Shown here one piece after another: positions 52,493 through 61,216 of a stretch of DNA of 63,154 nucleotides. Positions within the stretch are counted from its first letter, which is position 1. Each line of letters starts with the position of its first letter. The position numbers were made by a program, and so were the translations under genes. The stretch lies in the NCBI GenBank assembly GCA_020793565.1, contig DQIP01000235.1:1-63154 (forward strand), read 5' to 3'. The notes beneath the pieces were generated by a model that saw only the letters and a list, made by a program, of their open reading frames with translations, searched no databases and was not told where the DNA came from. This DNA comes from Candidatus Methanovorans sp. Lineage in GTDB: Archaea; Halobacteriota; Methanosarcinia; Methanosarcinales; Methanosarcinaceae.

Positions 52493-53320
52493 ATGATCGA
52501 ATTTACAAAACTCCATGGCAATGGTAACGATTTTATCGTGATAAACGAGTTCGGTAAAAATATCATCCCTGATGACAAAAAGGCGGATTTTGCGGTAAAG
52601 TACTGTAACCGGAGATTTGGCATTGGTGCTGACGGCGTTCTTTTCATATCAGGGTCAAACAAAGCAGATATGAAAATGCGTCTGTTCCAGCCGGATGCAT
52701 CGGAAGCCGAGATGTGCGGAAATGGGATTCGTTGCCTTGTCAAGTATGCTTTTGACAGCGGGCATATCAATGTGAGTACTGCCATGGTCGAGACACTTGC
52801 AGGTGTACTTCCTGCTGAAACGCGCAGGGATAACACGGGATTCTGGGTAAGGGTTAATATGGGGCCGCCTCTTACCACCCGTGCGGAAATTCCTGCAAAA
52901 GGTGATGCCTGTGATGAGTTTATTAATGTCGATATGTATGGGTACACTGTCTCTGCGATAAATACGGGTGTTCCGCATGCTGTGATCTTTGTTGACGACC
53001 TTGATCTTGATATTCTGGAGATTGCACCAAAGATAAGGTTTGACCCCATATTCCCAAATGGTGTGAATGTGAATTTCGTAAAGGTGGAGTCTGATAATAT
53101 GATCACTATCAGGACATATGAACGTGGGGTTGAGGATGAGACATTGAGTTGTGGCACTGGTTCAGTGGCGTGTGCATATCTTGCACACAAGTTAAAGAGC
53201 ATAGCTGATGAAATCCTGGTTCATACAAATGGTGGTGTTTTGAATATTTCCATATCGGATGATGTTACCTTCATGGAAGGACCTGCGGAAACGGTATTTA
53301 AGGGTACAATCCCTCGATAA
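52493..53320 (+). CDS. dapF: diaminopimelate epimerase
   Basis: The 275-residue protein has both catalytic cysteines in their motifs: AEMCGNGIRCLVKYAF near residue 74 and ETLSCGTGSVACAYLAH near 216, plus the start MIEFTKLHGNGNDFIVINE. It interconverts LL- and meso-diaminopimelate on the way to lysine. It is a PLP-independent two-base racemase. No other lysine genes are near. Confidence 0.97.
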   Translation: MIEFTKLHGNGNDFIVINEFGKNIIPDDKKADFAVKYCNRRFGIGADGVLFISGSNKADMKMRLFQPDASEAEMCGNGIRCLVKYAFDSGHINVSTAMVETLAGVLPAETRRDNTGFWVRVNMGPPLTTRAEIPAKGDACDEFINVDMYGYTVSAINTGVPHAVIFVDDLDLDILEIAPKIRFDPIFPNGVNVNFVKVESDNMITIRTYERGVEDETLSCGTGSVACAYLAHKLKSIADEILVHTNGGVLNISISDDVTFMEGPAETVFKGTIPR

Positions 53321-53336
53321 ATATCATTGGTTATAA

Positions 53337-54990
53337 TGGCACAATTCCATAATCTAGTGATTTTCCACTTTTTACGCCAAACATACCCCCTTAATCAGCT
53401 AAATACTGTTTTCCAATCACTTATGATTTTCTAAAATTTGATCTTCAATACTCAAATATCTAAAAACCAATTTTTTTCAGCATGAAAACAAAAAAACTGC
53501 AGCCAATATGGCATCTAATTACATAAAAATAGATAGCTACGGCTCAACCCCTATAAAAAGTATCAATCCAAAGTATATCAACTAATTGCAAAAGGTCTGA
53601 ACAATCCGAAAAGTTCTAACAGTGTTGGTTTTATGCCTTCGAACATCCCCGCTCTTTTCATAGCAGCAAGTTTCATCTGATAAAGAATGCCTCTCTCGGT
53701 TCGGAATTGTTTTTTCCGGTGTGTTTTAAGACTCGTTGAATAAAAGTTCTCAATGGCGTTATTCGTAGCAGGAGCGCCCTCAAAATAGTGAAATGCTGTA
53801 ACATTCATCCAATGCTTTTTAATCATTTTCAATCGATACTGTATATTTTCATCAAACGAATCGATTTCATCCATCAGCTCAGTGAAATGTTCTTCAGCTT
53901 TTTCAAGACTGTTTATTTCAAGATTTTCTTTATTCCTTCTACGAGCAAGTTCTAATTCGTGTACATAGTTGTAGAAAACCTTTTTTGCGATTTTAATCCA
54001 TGATTTATAAGCATTTTCATCCTGAATGATTTCAAATTCTTCCAATTCGAGTTTGCGGAGCATTTCAATCTCTTTCTCACGATTGTAGAAAATATTCAAT
54101 AATCGGTATTTCAATAATTCCTGCGCAATGGATGTATGTCTCGGAAAATCATTGACGACAAGCTTGTTTAAATGAAACAAGCAATACTGATGTATTAAAT
54201 TATCTCCAAACACTTCTTTTAAGACTGGAGGATAACTTGAGTAAAAATCTGTTATGATGAATATAGGTTTTGATGTGTCTAAGTTCGCCACTAAAAATTG
54301 CTTTATTGTTTCAGGATCTTTCTTATCAAACAGTTCATCTGCTACTGGTCTTTTGGTATTAGCATCCAATAGTGTAAGGCGGTATTTTTGAGTGCGTCCT
54401 TTCTTTGGAAACTGTTCATCGTAGTGGACTATTAAAACATTCTCTAAAGGGGGAATTTCGGTGTTTTCCATAGCACGATTAAATTCCCTGAAAATTGTAC
54501 TTTTGGATTGTGGGAAAATAAGACGCATTAGCCTAGAAATCACATCATAGGCAACATGATTTAATCTAAGCATCTGATATAAATCTCCCAGCAAATCGAT
54601 AAACAAGGTTTTGAGTTGCTCCCAAACACTTCGATCTTCTTCGAGATTTTCATTACATGGTTTACAGATATATTTGCCGATTTTAATCCTGCCCATACCT
54701 TTTTTGGTGTAACGGTTGAAGCCATTGTGCACCATTTTACGAGCACATATAGGGCATTGAGGTGGGTTTTTCTTGCGAAAAATATCGTTTTCAGTATATT
54801 CATATTCATTGCCAAATTCACCAAAAATCTTCTGGAGAATCTGGGTTTCGGAAAAATTACCAAAAGTAGTGTTTATCATCACCATAAATGTCACAGATAC
54901 TATAACTACTTTTAAATTTATATAAATATGCATCCGATGTGATATTATTACTGTTTTTTTACTGTGTAACTGAATTATGGGACTGTGCCA
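53337..54990. mobile_element. complete insertion sequence, ~1.65 kb
   Basis: The left end 'tggcacaattccataatctagt' and the right end (reverse) 'tggcacagtcccataattcagt' are inverted repeats with 18 of 22 identical. They bracket one full-length transposase gene. I see no clear target duplication. The element sits between dapF and the amidohydrolase gene. Confidence 0.8.
53578..54933 (-). CDS. DDE transposase (MULE-like/ISNCY-type)
   Basis: The 451-residue protein appears intact. N-terminal zinc-ribbon DNA-binding region: CPICARKMVHNGFNRYTKKG ... YICKPCNENL. DDE core: VLIVHYDEQFPKKG (first D), PIFIITDFYSSYPPVLKEVF (second D), and PATNNAIENFYSTSLKTHRK (E). HQYCLFHLNKLV between them is a 'C/D-x-x-H' element of MULE-like transposases. 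Start is uncertain (an ATG at 54885 is also possible). I cannot name the IS family with certainty. Confidence 0.85.
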   Translation of the reverse strand: MHIYINLKVVIVSVTFMVMINTTFGNFSETQILQKIFGEFGNEYEYTENDIFRKKNPPQCPICARKMVHNGFNRYTKKGMGRIKIGKYICKPCNENLEEDRSVWEQLKTLFIDLLGDLYQMLRLNHVAYDVISRLMRLIFPQSKSTIFREFNRAMENTEIPPLENVLIVHYDEQFPKKGRTQKYRLTLLDANTKRPVADELFDKKDPETIKQFLVANLDTSKPIFIITDFYSSYPPVLKEVFGDNLIHQYCLFHLNKLVVNDFPRHTSIAQELLKYRLLNIFYNREKEIEMLRKLELEEFEIIQDENAYKSWIKIAKKVFYNYVHELELARRRNKENLEINSLEKAEEHFTELMDEIDSFDENIQYRLKMIKKHWMNVTAFHYFEGAPATNNAIENFYSTSLKTHRKKQFRTERGILYQMKLAAMKRAGMFEGIKPTLLELFGLFRPFAIS

Positions 54991-55045
54991 CTAATCAGTA
55001 CCTATAATCAGTACATATATCAAGTATTATAACAATTATTTTGTG

Positions 55046-56158
55046 ATGTCATCGTCATGTGAACAAATAATATCCGGAACAATAATTATTGGCACGGAAT
55101 TCGAACATGTTGAAGGTTATATCTGTGTAAGTAACGGAATAATTACAGAGATAGGCGAGGAATCATCAGATACGGGAACTATTATCGCACCGTGTTTTGT
55201 GAATTCCCACACCCATATAGGTGATTCAATATGCAAAGACCCTTCACTTGGTAAATATGATGGGGGCAGGCTAATACATGACCTTGATTCACTTGTTCGC
55301 CCACCGGATGGTCTCAAGCACCGGATTTTGCGCAGTACCCCTTACCATGCGCTTGTGGAAAGCATGAGGGGTACGATTTTGGATATGATCACAACCGGTA
55401 CGTGTGCATTTGCAGATTTCAGGGAAGGCGGGGTGGTAGGGGTGTTGGCATTAAAAGAAGCAATTGGCACTCTTGATATGGAAAACCTGATATTTGGAAG
55501 ACCTGACAGGCCTGATGCCCAAATCGAAGACGTACTTGGCGAAGTTAACAGGGTACTTAGGAATGCGGATGGTCTTGGTATCAGCGGGGTCAATGACATG
55601 GACTCCGGAATGATCCGTAAAATGGTCGAATATGTAAGAGGACAGAAACATTTGTTTGCTATTCATGCCGGCGAAAAGGATCGCACCGATATTGAAGAAG
55701 CACTGTCATTGGAACCAGATATGCTGATCCACATGACACATGCCAGCAAGAATGATATTTCGATGACTGCTGATACTGGTATTTCGGTTGTCATCTGCCC
55801 ACGCTCGAATTTCACGACAGGGGTTGGAATGTCACCACTATGCGATATGCTTGAAGCTGGAATCAAAGTTGGAGTCGGAACCGATAATGTTATGCTTAAT
55901 TCTACGAATATGTTTGCGGAGATGGAATTCTTATCAAAAGTATTTGGGCTTGATAATAGACAAGTATTTAAGATGTGCACGCTTTATGGAAGCCAAATAT
56001 TGGGATTGGATGGTCTTGGTTCTATTGAAAAGGGAAACAAGGCACATCTTATGATACTAAATGGTAATTCAAATAACCTTTCAAACATTCAGGACCCGCT
56101 AAATGGGATTGTGAGGCGGGCAAGACCGGATGATATTTTATCCATAATACGTGCATAA
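55046..56158 (+). CDS. amidohydrolase (chlorohydrolase/deaminase group)
   Basis: The 370-residue protein is a TIM-barrel metal hydrolase: APCFVNSHTHIGDS (HxH), HLFAIHAGE, LIHMTHAS, and VGVGTDNVMLNSTNMFAEM (D). The set of H, H, E, H and D suits COG0402 deaminases; SAH/5'-deoxyadenosine deaminase (DadD) of methanogens belongs here, but this protein is shorter (family ~420), so the substrate is open. Start chosen at ATG 55046, one codon inside the track ORF. Confidence 0.8.
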   Translation: MSSSCEQIISGTIIIGTEFEHVEGYICVSNGIITEIGEESSDTGTIIAPCFVNSHTHIGDSICKDPSLGKYDGGRLIHDLDSLVRPPDGLKHRILRSTPYHALVESMRGTILDMITTGTCAFADFREGGVVGVLALKEAIGTLDMENLIFGRPDRPDAQIEDVLGEVNRVLRNADGLGISGVNDMDSGMIRKMVEYVRGQKHLFAIHAGEKDRTDIEEALSLEPDMLIHMTHASKNDISMTADTGISVVICPRSNFTTGVGMSPLCDMLEAGIKVGVGTDNVMLNSTNMFAEMEFLSKVFGLDNRQVFKMCTLYGSQILGLDGLGSIEKGNKAHLMILNGNSNNLSNIQDPLNGIVRRARPDDILSIIRA

Positions 56159-56201
56159 TTTCTAATTTCAAATCTAAATTCCGGGTAATGGAGATGGAAA
56201 T

Positions 56202-56642
56202 ATGAGCAGTAAATTATACAGGAAAATTTTGATTGCAACTGATGGATCGGAACCAAACAAAAAAGCAGTTTTATACGGCATTGAACTTGCAAGATTGAGC
56301 GATGCAAAACTATATATTGTTTATGTGGTAGATACAGCGGCATTTGCTTCCATTCCTATGGATTCAGGGTGGGAAATAATGTATGAACTCCTGCAAAAAG
56401 AAGGTACTGAGGCAATACAACAGATAGTGGATGATGCAAAAGTATCAGGCATTGGGGTCGAGTCATCATTGCTTGAAGGCCATCCAAGTCAGGAGATCAT
56501 CGAATTTACACAGGATAATGATATTGACCTGATAGTATTGGGCACGCTTGGTAAGAGCGGACTGAATCGCTTCTTGCTTGGTAGTGTTGCAGAGAAGATC
56601 ACACGTAATTCCAGAATACCCGTACTCGTGGTACGAGGATAA
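56202..56642 (+). CDS. universal stress protein (UspA family)
   Basis: The 146-residue protein has [20 protein letters not shown] at the start, and the ATP-binding G-x2-G-x9-G(S/T) motif near the end ([21 protein letters not shown]). It is a cytosolic dimer likely to bind ATP. It is followed 32 bp later by the four-CBS gene, so the two may sense energy state together. Confidence 0.93.
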   Translation: MSSKLYRKILIATDGSEPNKKAVLYGIELARLSDAKLYIVYVVDTAAFASIPMDSGWEIMYELLQKEGTEAIQQIVDDAKVSGIGVESSLLEGHPSQEIIEFTQDNDIDLIVLGTLGKSGLNRFLLGSVAEKITRNSRIPVLVVRG

Positions 56643-56674
56643 GAAAGAAGTATGATTTATGAGGTTATAAAAAC

Positions 56675-57526
56675 ATGCCGAAAAACACAATCATTGACGA
56701 TATTATGGTCAGGAATGTCGCATGTGCAACCCTTCCCGGTTCAAGAGATGAAGTTCTCAAGATTTTAAAAGATAAGCACATTTCCGGAGTTCCGGTATTA
56801 AAAAATAACAAGGTAGTTGGGCTTGTAACCCGTACCAATTTACTTCGGAAACCTGAAGAGGAGCAACTTGCATTGCTTATGGCACGGGATCCGATAACAA
56901 TCGCATCCGATGCAGATATTACTGATGCGGCAAGGTTACTCATTGATAACAGGATACGAAGGTTGCCTGTGGTAGAGGATGATAAACTTGTAGGGCTTGT
57001 CACGATTGCAGATATAATCGGGTCAATGGCTGATTTGAATATCACAGAGCCAGTCGGACAATACCTGAACAATGGTGTTGTACCTGTCTGGAATGAAACG
57101 CCTCTCCCTGTTGTGGCAAGAGCTATGGAACTTGCACATGTCAAAGCTGCTCCGGTCCTTGATTCCAACTTGGAACTTGTAGGGATCATATCAGATCGCG
57201 ATATCATCAGTGCAAGTATCATTGAGGATACGGTGGAGATGTCTGATATGTCCGCAGGTGCTGATGATGATGCATGGACATGGGAATCCATGAGAGATAC
57301 AATGAGCATCTACTATAGTGTTTCAAGGATTAAAGTTCCAAATGTCATTGCAAAGGATGTAATGATAAAGAACCCGATCACCGCTTCATTAATTTCAGGG
57401 GTTAGTGACTGTGCACGCAAGATGAAACGCAATAAGATAGACCAGATGCCTGTTGTGAATGCAAACCATAAATTGATGGGAATTCTTCGGGACCGCGATC
57501 TTTTGAAGGCACTTATAAGATATTAA
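56675..57526 (+). CDS. four-CBS-domain protein
   Basis: The 283-residue protein has four CBS motifs in tandem, two Bateman modules: IDDIMVRNVACATLPG...VVGLVTRTNLL; LMARDPITIASDADITDAA...LVGLVTIADII; a third around NGVVPVWNETPLPVVARAME...LVGIISDRDII; and AKDVMIKNPITASLISGVSD...LMGILRDRDLL. A linker of ~50 residues with acidic DMSAGADDDAW separates three and four. No effector domain. Probably an adenine-nucleotide sensor. Confidence 0.9.
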   Translation: MPKNTIIDDIMVRNVACATLPGSRDEVLKILKDKHISGVPVLKNNKVVGLVTRTNLLRKPEEEQLALLMARDPITIASDADITDAARLLIDNRIRRLPVVEDDKLVGLVTIADIIGSMADLNITEPVGQYLNNGVVPVWNETPLPVVARAMELAHVKAAPVLDSNLELVGIISDRDIISASIIEDTVEMSDMSAGADDDAWTWESMRDTMSIYYSVSRIKVPNVIAKDVMIKNPITASLISGVSDCARKMKRNKIDQMPVVNANHKLMGILRDRDLLKALIRY

Positions 57527-57588
57527 AATGGTTTACCCAATGCGAAAATCTCCTTGTAAAATCCGGTGACTCACAAAAATAAACACAT

Positions 57589-57720
57589 CGAGAAAATCCT
57601 CCCTACGGTCGGATTAACTCGGACTACATAATTTTACAAATTATATACAACGAGAAAATCCTCCATGCGGTCGAATTAAATCGGACTACATAATTTTACA
57701 AATTATATACAACGAGAAAC
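57589..57720 (+). repeat. dispersed repeat A, two tandem 62-bp units
   Basis: The units begin at 57589 and 57651, and a third start 'cgagaaac' is at 57713: an exact 62-bp period. The consensus is 'cgagaaaatcctcc' + 'nncggtcgnatta' + 'antcggactacataattt' + 'tacaaattatatacaa'. Units differ at only five sites. They end 50 bp before the reductase gene start. Confidence 0.95.
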
Positions 57721-57769
57721 TTTGTAAAACATTATTTTGGCAGGATAATAAGTTAAACAGGTGAATAGT

Positions 57770-58462
57770 ATGGAACGACCCTACACATTCATAAACTCAG
57801 CAATGTCTGCAGACGGTAAGATCTCGACAAAGGAACGCAAACAGGTCAGGATCTCGGGTAGTGTGGATTTTGACAGGATGGACGAACTTCGTGCAACTTC
57901 GGATGCTGTGATGGTTGGAATTGGTACTGTTCTTGCAGATGATCCAAGTTTAACCGTTAAGTCCGTGGAACGCAGGGCGAAGCGCAAGGACAGTGGGCAT
58001 GAGGAAAATCCGATCAGGATAATTGTTGATAGCCAGGCAAGAACACCAATTGATGCTGATATTTTCAAAAAAGGCAAGGGAACCCGGATTATTGCGGTAT
58101 CACAGTCTGCTCCGGTCGAGAGGGTTAATGCCCTGGGGAATACGGCTGTGGTGATCGTTGCTGGTGAGAACAAGGTGGACCTGTCTGAACTTGTTGTACG
58201 GTTAAAGATGATGGGTATCAACCGTTTGATGATCGAAGGCGGTGCAAGTTTGAATTTTGGTATGCTCTCAAGCGGTCTTGTGGATGAGATATATAGCTTT
58301 GTAGGTAATTTAATAATCGGCGGAACCTCGTCGCCTACACTTGTTGATGGGGTGGGTTTTGAAGAGAATGAAATCTGTGGATTGGAATTTGTATCATGCG
58401 ATAGAATGGATGACGGTGTACTTTTGAAGTGGCGCGTAAATGCGGCACAGGCATTTGATTAA
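57770..58462 (+). CDS. 2,5-diamino-6-ribosylamino-pyrimidinone 5'-phosphate reductase
   Basis: The ATG at 57770 has 'aggtga' 6 bp upstream and gives MERPYTFINSAMSADGKIST..., 230 residues; the GTG in the track is three codons earlier. Family motifs: SADGKIST, DAVMVGIGTVLADDPSLTV and RLMIEGGASLNFGML. This is the RibD C-terminal-type reductase that in archaea uses NADPH in the riboflavin and F420 (FO) pathway. Alone, no operon partner. Confidence 0.93.
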   Translation: MERPYTFINSAMSADGKISTKERKQVRISGSVDFDRMDELRATSDAVMVGIGTVLADDPSLTVKSVERRAKRKDSGHEENPIRIIVDSQARTPIDADIFKKGKGTRIIAVSQSAPVERVNALGNTAVVIVAGENKVDLSELVVRLKMMGINRLMIEGGASLNFGMLSSGLVDEIYSFVGNLIIGGTSSPTLVDGVGFEENEICGLEFVSCDRMDDGVLLKWRVNAAQAFD

Positions 58463-58494
58463 CTGTATTTGTTTAGATGGTTTCAATAAAATGT

Positions 58495-58670
58495 AGATGC
58501 ACAGCCTATATACCAGATCCCGTGCAGTAATTCCGCCGCAGGCGGCGTATTTCGAGCATTATAATGAATATAACTCTATTGAATGGACCCTAACATTTTT
58601 AATAATATTGGTGTTAAAAAACGCTAAACAAATACGATTAACTTATTTGGTGAGGCGGCATACGCGCCAT
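58495..58670. repeat. dispersed repeat B, copy 3
   Basis: It has the palindrome 'ccgccgcaggcggcg' at 58533 and a second GC block 'ggcggcatacgcgcc' at 58654, 136 bp in all between ends as in copy 2. The interior shares 'tggaccctaa', 'taataatattgg' and 'aaaaaacgct' with copy 1. The remaining 58463-58827 shows no gene; AT-rich promoter-like sequence is near 58780. Confidence 0.7.
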
Positions 58671-58827
58671 AAGGACTAATGGCCGGAGTGTTTGTTTAAA
58701 ACAACCCATGCGCCTGTTCTTTCGTGACCGGCTTCGTGGTAGCGTACAAAATATACCTTACCAAAAAAGCCTTTAAAAGGATAAATGAATATTTAGTATT
58801 ATAAGTGAATTGGTTATCGGTGAATCT

Positions 58828-59301
58828 ATGAGAAAATCCATTATTATAACAATCTTGATTGGAGCTGTTCTGGTGCTAAGTGGCTGCGCTGGTCAAGACA
58901 GTAGTGAAGCAAGCGGTGATAACCTTGCAACCCAGGTAACAGACATCCGGCAGATCAACGAAGCACTTCTGGATAAACCTGTATTGCTTAAGATCGGGGC
59001 AGAGTGGTGTCGGCCCTGTCTGGATCAGGGGGCCATAATTAATGCACTGGCAGGAGAATATGAAGGTAGGGCTGCGGTCATGTACATTGACACGGATGAA
59101 AGCCCGGAACTTTCAACTTTTTTCAGTGTATACTCCATACCAGATTCGTGTGTGATAGTTGGTGTTGAGAATGAGCAATATATCTACATGGCACGCGATG
59201 GCACTACAAGTACCCGGCGCGAGTATGCAAGATTTATTGGACTTACCGATAAACAGACGCTTGCAAATACACTTGATCATGCTATTGAACTGAATAAATG
59301 A
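58828..59301 (+). CDS. thioredoxin-like lipoprotein
   Basis: The ATG at 58828 (MRKSIIITILIGAVLVLSGC|A) starts a lipoprotein signal with lipobox; the track start is six codons earlier. The rest is a thioredoxin fold with the active site EWCRPC and the cis-Pro region SIPDSCVIVG. The protein is thus a membrane-anchored extracytoplasmic thiol oxidoreductase. The CcdA gene 185 bp later would supply electrons. Possible clients are cytochromes or other Cys proteins outside the cell. Confidence 0.85.
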   Translation: MRKSIIITILIGAVLVLSGCAGQDSSEASGDNLATQVTDIRQINEALLDKPVLLKIGAEWCRPCLDQGAIINALAGEYEGRAAVMYIDTDESPELSTFFSVYSIPDSCVIVGVENEQYIYMARDGTTSTRREYARFIGLTDKQTLANTLDHAIELNK

Positions 59302-59485
59302 ATATTCAAAGTAACATGAAATTCACAATCAAATAAACTTACATGATGATAAACGGGATGAACAGAATTGACTGGATACAACGCAAAAATAAAATCCAGT
59401 ACATCCTGTAAATCCTGTCAAAAAACAAATGTGGAAATCAAGATACCGGACAATAATTTCGTAAAGCAGTAAAAAAGGCGATATA

Positions 59486-60136
59486 ATGGATCTCCCAACA
59501 ATAACCCCGGTTGCAGCATTTTTAGCAGGTATTCTCAGTGTTGCTTCACCATGTGTGTTACCGCTCATTCCTGCGATATTTGCATATTCTACTGAAAAAG
59601 GAAAGTTAAGGCCAATAGCTATTGTTCTGGGACTATCAATCTCCTTCACTTTAATGGGGATTGTTACATCGGCTTTTGGCTCAACGTTTAAGGCATACAT
59701 CGGGTATCTTAACATTCTCGCTGAGATCGTCATTATCGGGTTTGGTGTGGCAATGCTTTTTGAACTCAATGTATTCAATGCATTTGGGAGATTCTCGTCC
59801 CTGCGCATTAGCAATGAGGAGGGACTGCCTGGCGGGTTGCTTCTGGGGATGTCACTCGGTATTATATGGATCCCATGTGTAGGTCCCATACTCGGCACGA
59901 TCCTAACGATGGTGGCAGTGGCTGCTGATATTACTTATGGCGCGATGATGCTTTTCACCTATTCACTCGGGTTTGCTATTCCGATGCTTATAATTGCATA
60001 TTCGGGAAATCTATCATCTGCAAAACTTGGCAGCATTTCGAAATATAATGTGGTCATCAAGAGGACTGCGGGTGCTGTGTTGATAGCGGTGGGGCTTTGG
60101 ATGATCTATACGAACCATCTTGTGCGGATGTTATAA
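59486..60136 (+). CDS. ccdA: CcdA/DsbD-type thiol-electron transporter
   Basis: The 216-residue membrane protein has six hydrophobic helices. The helix-1 cysteine motif ASPCVLPLIPAIFAY and the helix-4 motif IWIPCVGPILG are the pair that carries reducing power across the membrane from thioredoxin. It is downstream of the thioredoxin-like lipoprotein, giving a full relay: cytosolic thioredoxin, CcdA, external thioredoxin lipoprotein. Such relays support c-type cytochrome maturation. Confidence 0.93.
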   Translation: MDLPTITPVAAFLAGILSVASPCVLPLIPAIFAYSTEKGKLRPIAIVLGLSISFTLMGIVTSAFGSTFKAYIGYLNILAEIVIIGFGVAMLFELNVFNAFGRFSSLRISNEEGLPGGLLLGMSLGIIWIPCVGPILGTILTMVAVAADITYGAMMLFTYSLGFAIPMLIIAYSGNLSSAKLGSISKYNVVIKRTAGAVLIAVGLWMIYTNHLVRML

Positions 60137-60355
60137 GGATTGTTCGGGAAGCAAGGTGTTTTTTTGCGGTTGAACGAAACATTTATTCAAGCGGTGTATG
60201 GTTAATACTTTCACAATGCTTGCCAAAAGGTAATATATAGTCATACATCTTTTATAAACGTCAGAAGCAATATTGTTCACATAATAAACGATATATATAA
60301 AATTTTAAAAATTAAAATTTTAAATAAATATATTAATAATAACAGAGAAGCAAAA

Positions 60356-61216
60356 ATGAAACTTCTAACGCACAAACAAAGAATCCTCTTAAAAGTCATA
60401 GAGGAACTTGCTGAAAAAGGCATTTCATCTAAATTTATGCTGGTGAAAAATCTGTTTTTACTTTATAAAGAGAATAATATGGGGCATCTAATTAAGTTTT
60501 ATAATTTTTATCCCTATAAATATGGCCCATTTTCTAATGAATGTTATGCTGATCTTAGTAAACTTGAACGTGCGGGGCTGGTAGTCGAGGAAAGAAAACA
60601 TCTAGTACTAACCGAAAAGGGAAAACAGGCGGCAAGTACGTCAAACCGCAAGGCGTTATATGTGGTGAAAAAAACAGCTAATAGGTTTAAGTCAGACCGC
60701 GAAATAAGGAAGTATGTTTATAGCCATTATCCCGAATACACAGTAAAAAGTGAAATTGCTCCTACTCCTGAGAAACGATATACTTCTGGGATATTTACCA
60801 TCGGTTATGAAGGCAAGGATATAGATTCTTTCCTTAATATTCTTATAAAAAACGAAATTGACGTAATTGTTGATGTTAGAAAAAATCCTTTTAGTATGAA
60901 ATTCAATTTCACAAAAAATAAATTGAAAAATTATCTTAAAAAAGTCGATATTCAATATGTTCATATTCCAGAGCTTGGGATTGAAGGGAAGTTAAGAGAT
61001 GATCTTTCAACAATGGAAGATTACCAAAACCTTTTCGAACAATACAAGGCCACGACTTTGAAAGAACGTTCAGATCAAATTGAACGTATTGTAAAATTAG
61101 GTGAAAAACACAGAGCATCATTGATGTGTTTTGAAGCTAGCAAAAACTTTTGTCATAGAGGTATTATTGCCGAAAATATAAAAATACAATATGATGTGGG
61201 GGTAACACACCTTTGA
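60356..61216 (+). CDS. winged-helix (YwgA/SocA-like) plus DUF488 fusion protein
   Basis: The 286-residue protein has two parts. Residues ~5-100 (KQRILLKVIEELAEKGISSK, FYNFYPYKYGPFSNECYADL, ERAGLVVEERKHLVLTEKG) form a helical/winged domain with the Y-x-Y-GP-F-S turn also seen in the 25027 protein. Residues ~145-286 are DUF488: FTIGYEGKDIDSFLNILIKN, IDVIVDVRKNPFSMKFNFTK and LMCFEASKNFCHRGIIAENI with the C..CHR motif. The stop overlaps the next gene by 4 bp. AT-rich, likely acquired. Function not known; possibly a nuclease or nucleic-acid-processing defence component. Confidence 0.8.
   Translation: MKLLTHKQRILLKVIEELAEKGISSKFMLVKNLFLLYKENNMGHLIKFYNFYPYKYGPFSNECYADLSKLERAGLVVEERKHLVLTEKGKQAASTSNRKALYVVKKTANRFKSDREIRKYVYSHYPEYTVKSEIAPTPEKRYTSGIFTIGYEGKDIDSFLNILIKNEIDVIVDVRKNPFSMKFNFTKNKLKNYLKKVDIQYVHIPELGIEGKLRDDLSTMEDYQNLFEQYKATTLKERSDQIERIVKLGEKHRASLMCFEASKNFCHRGIIAENIKIQYDVGVTHL

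Noticed and set aside
57651-57712. repeat A as a tRNA or CRISPR leader
   Set aside because: It does not fold into a cloverleaf, and no array follows.
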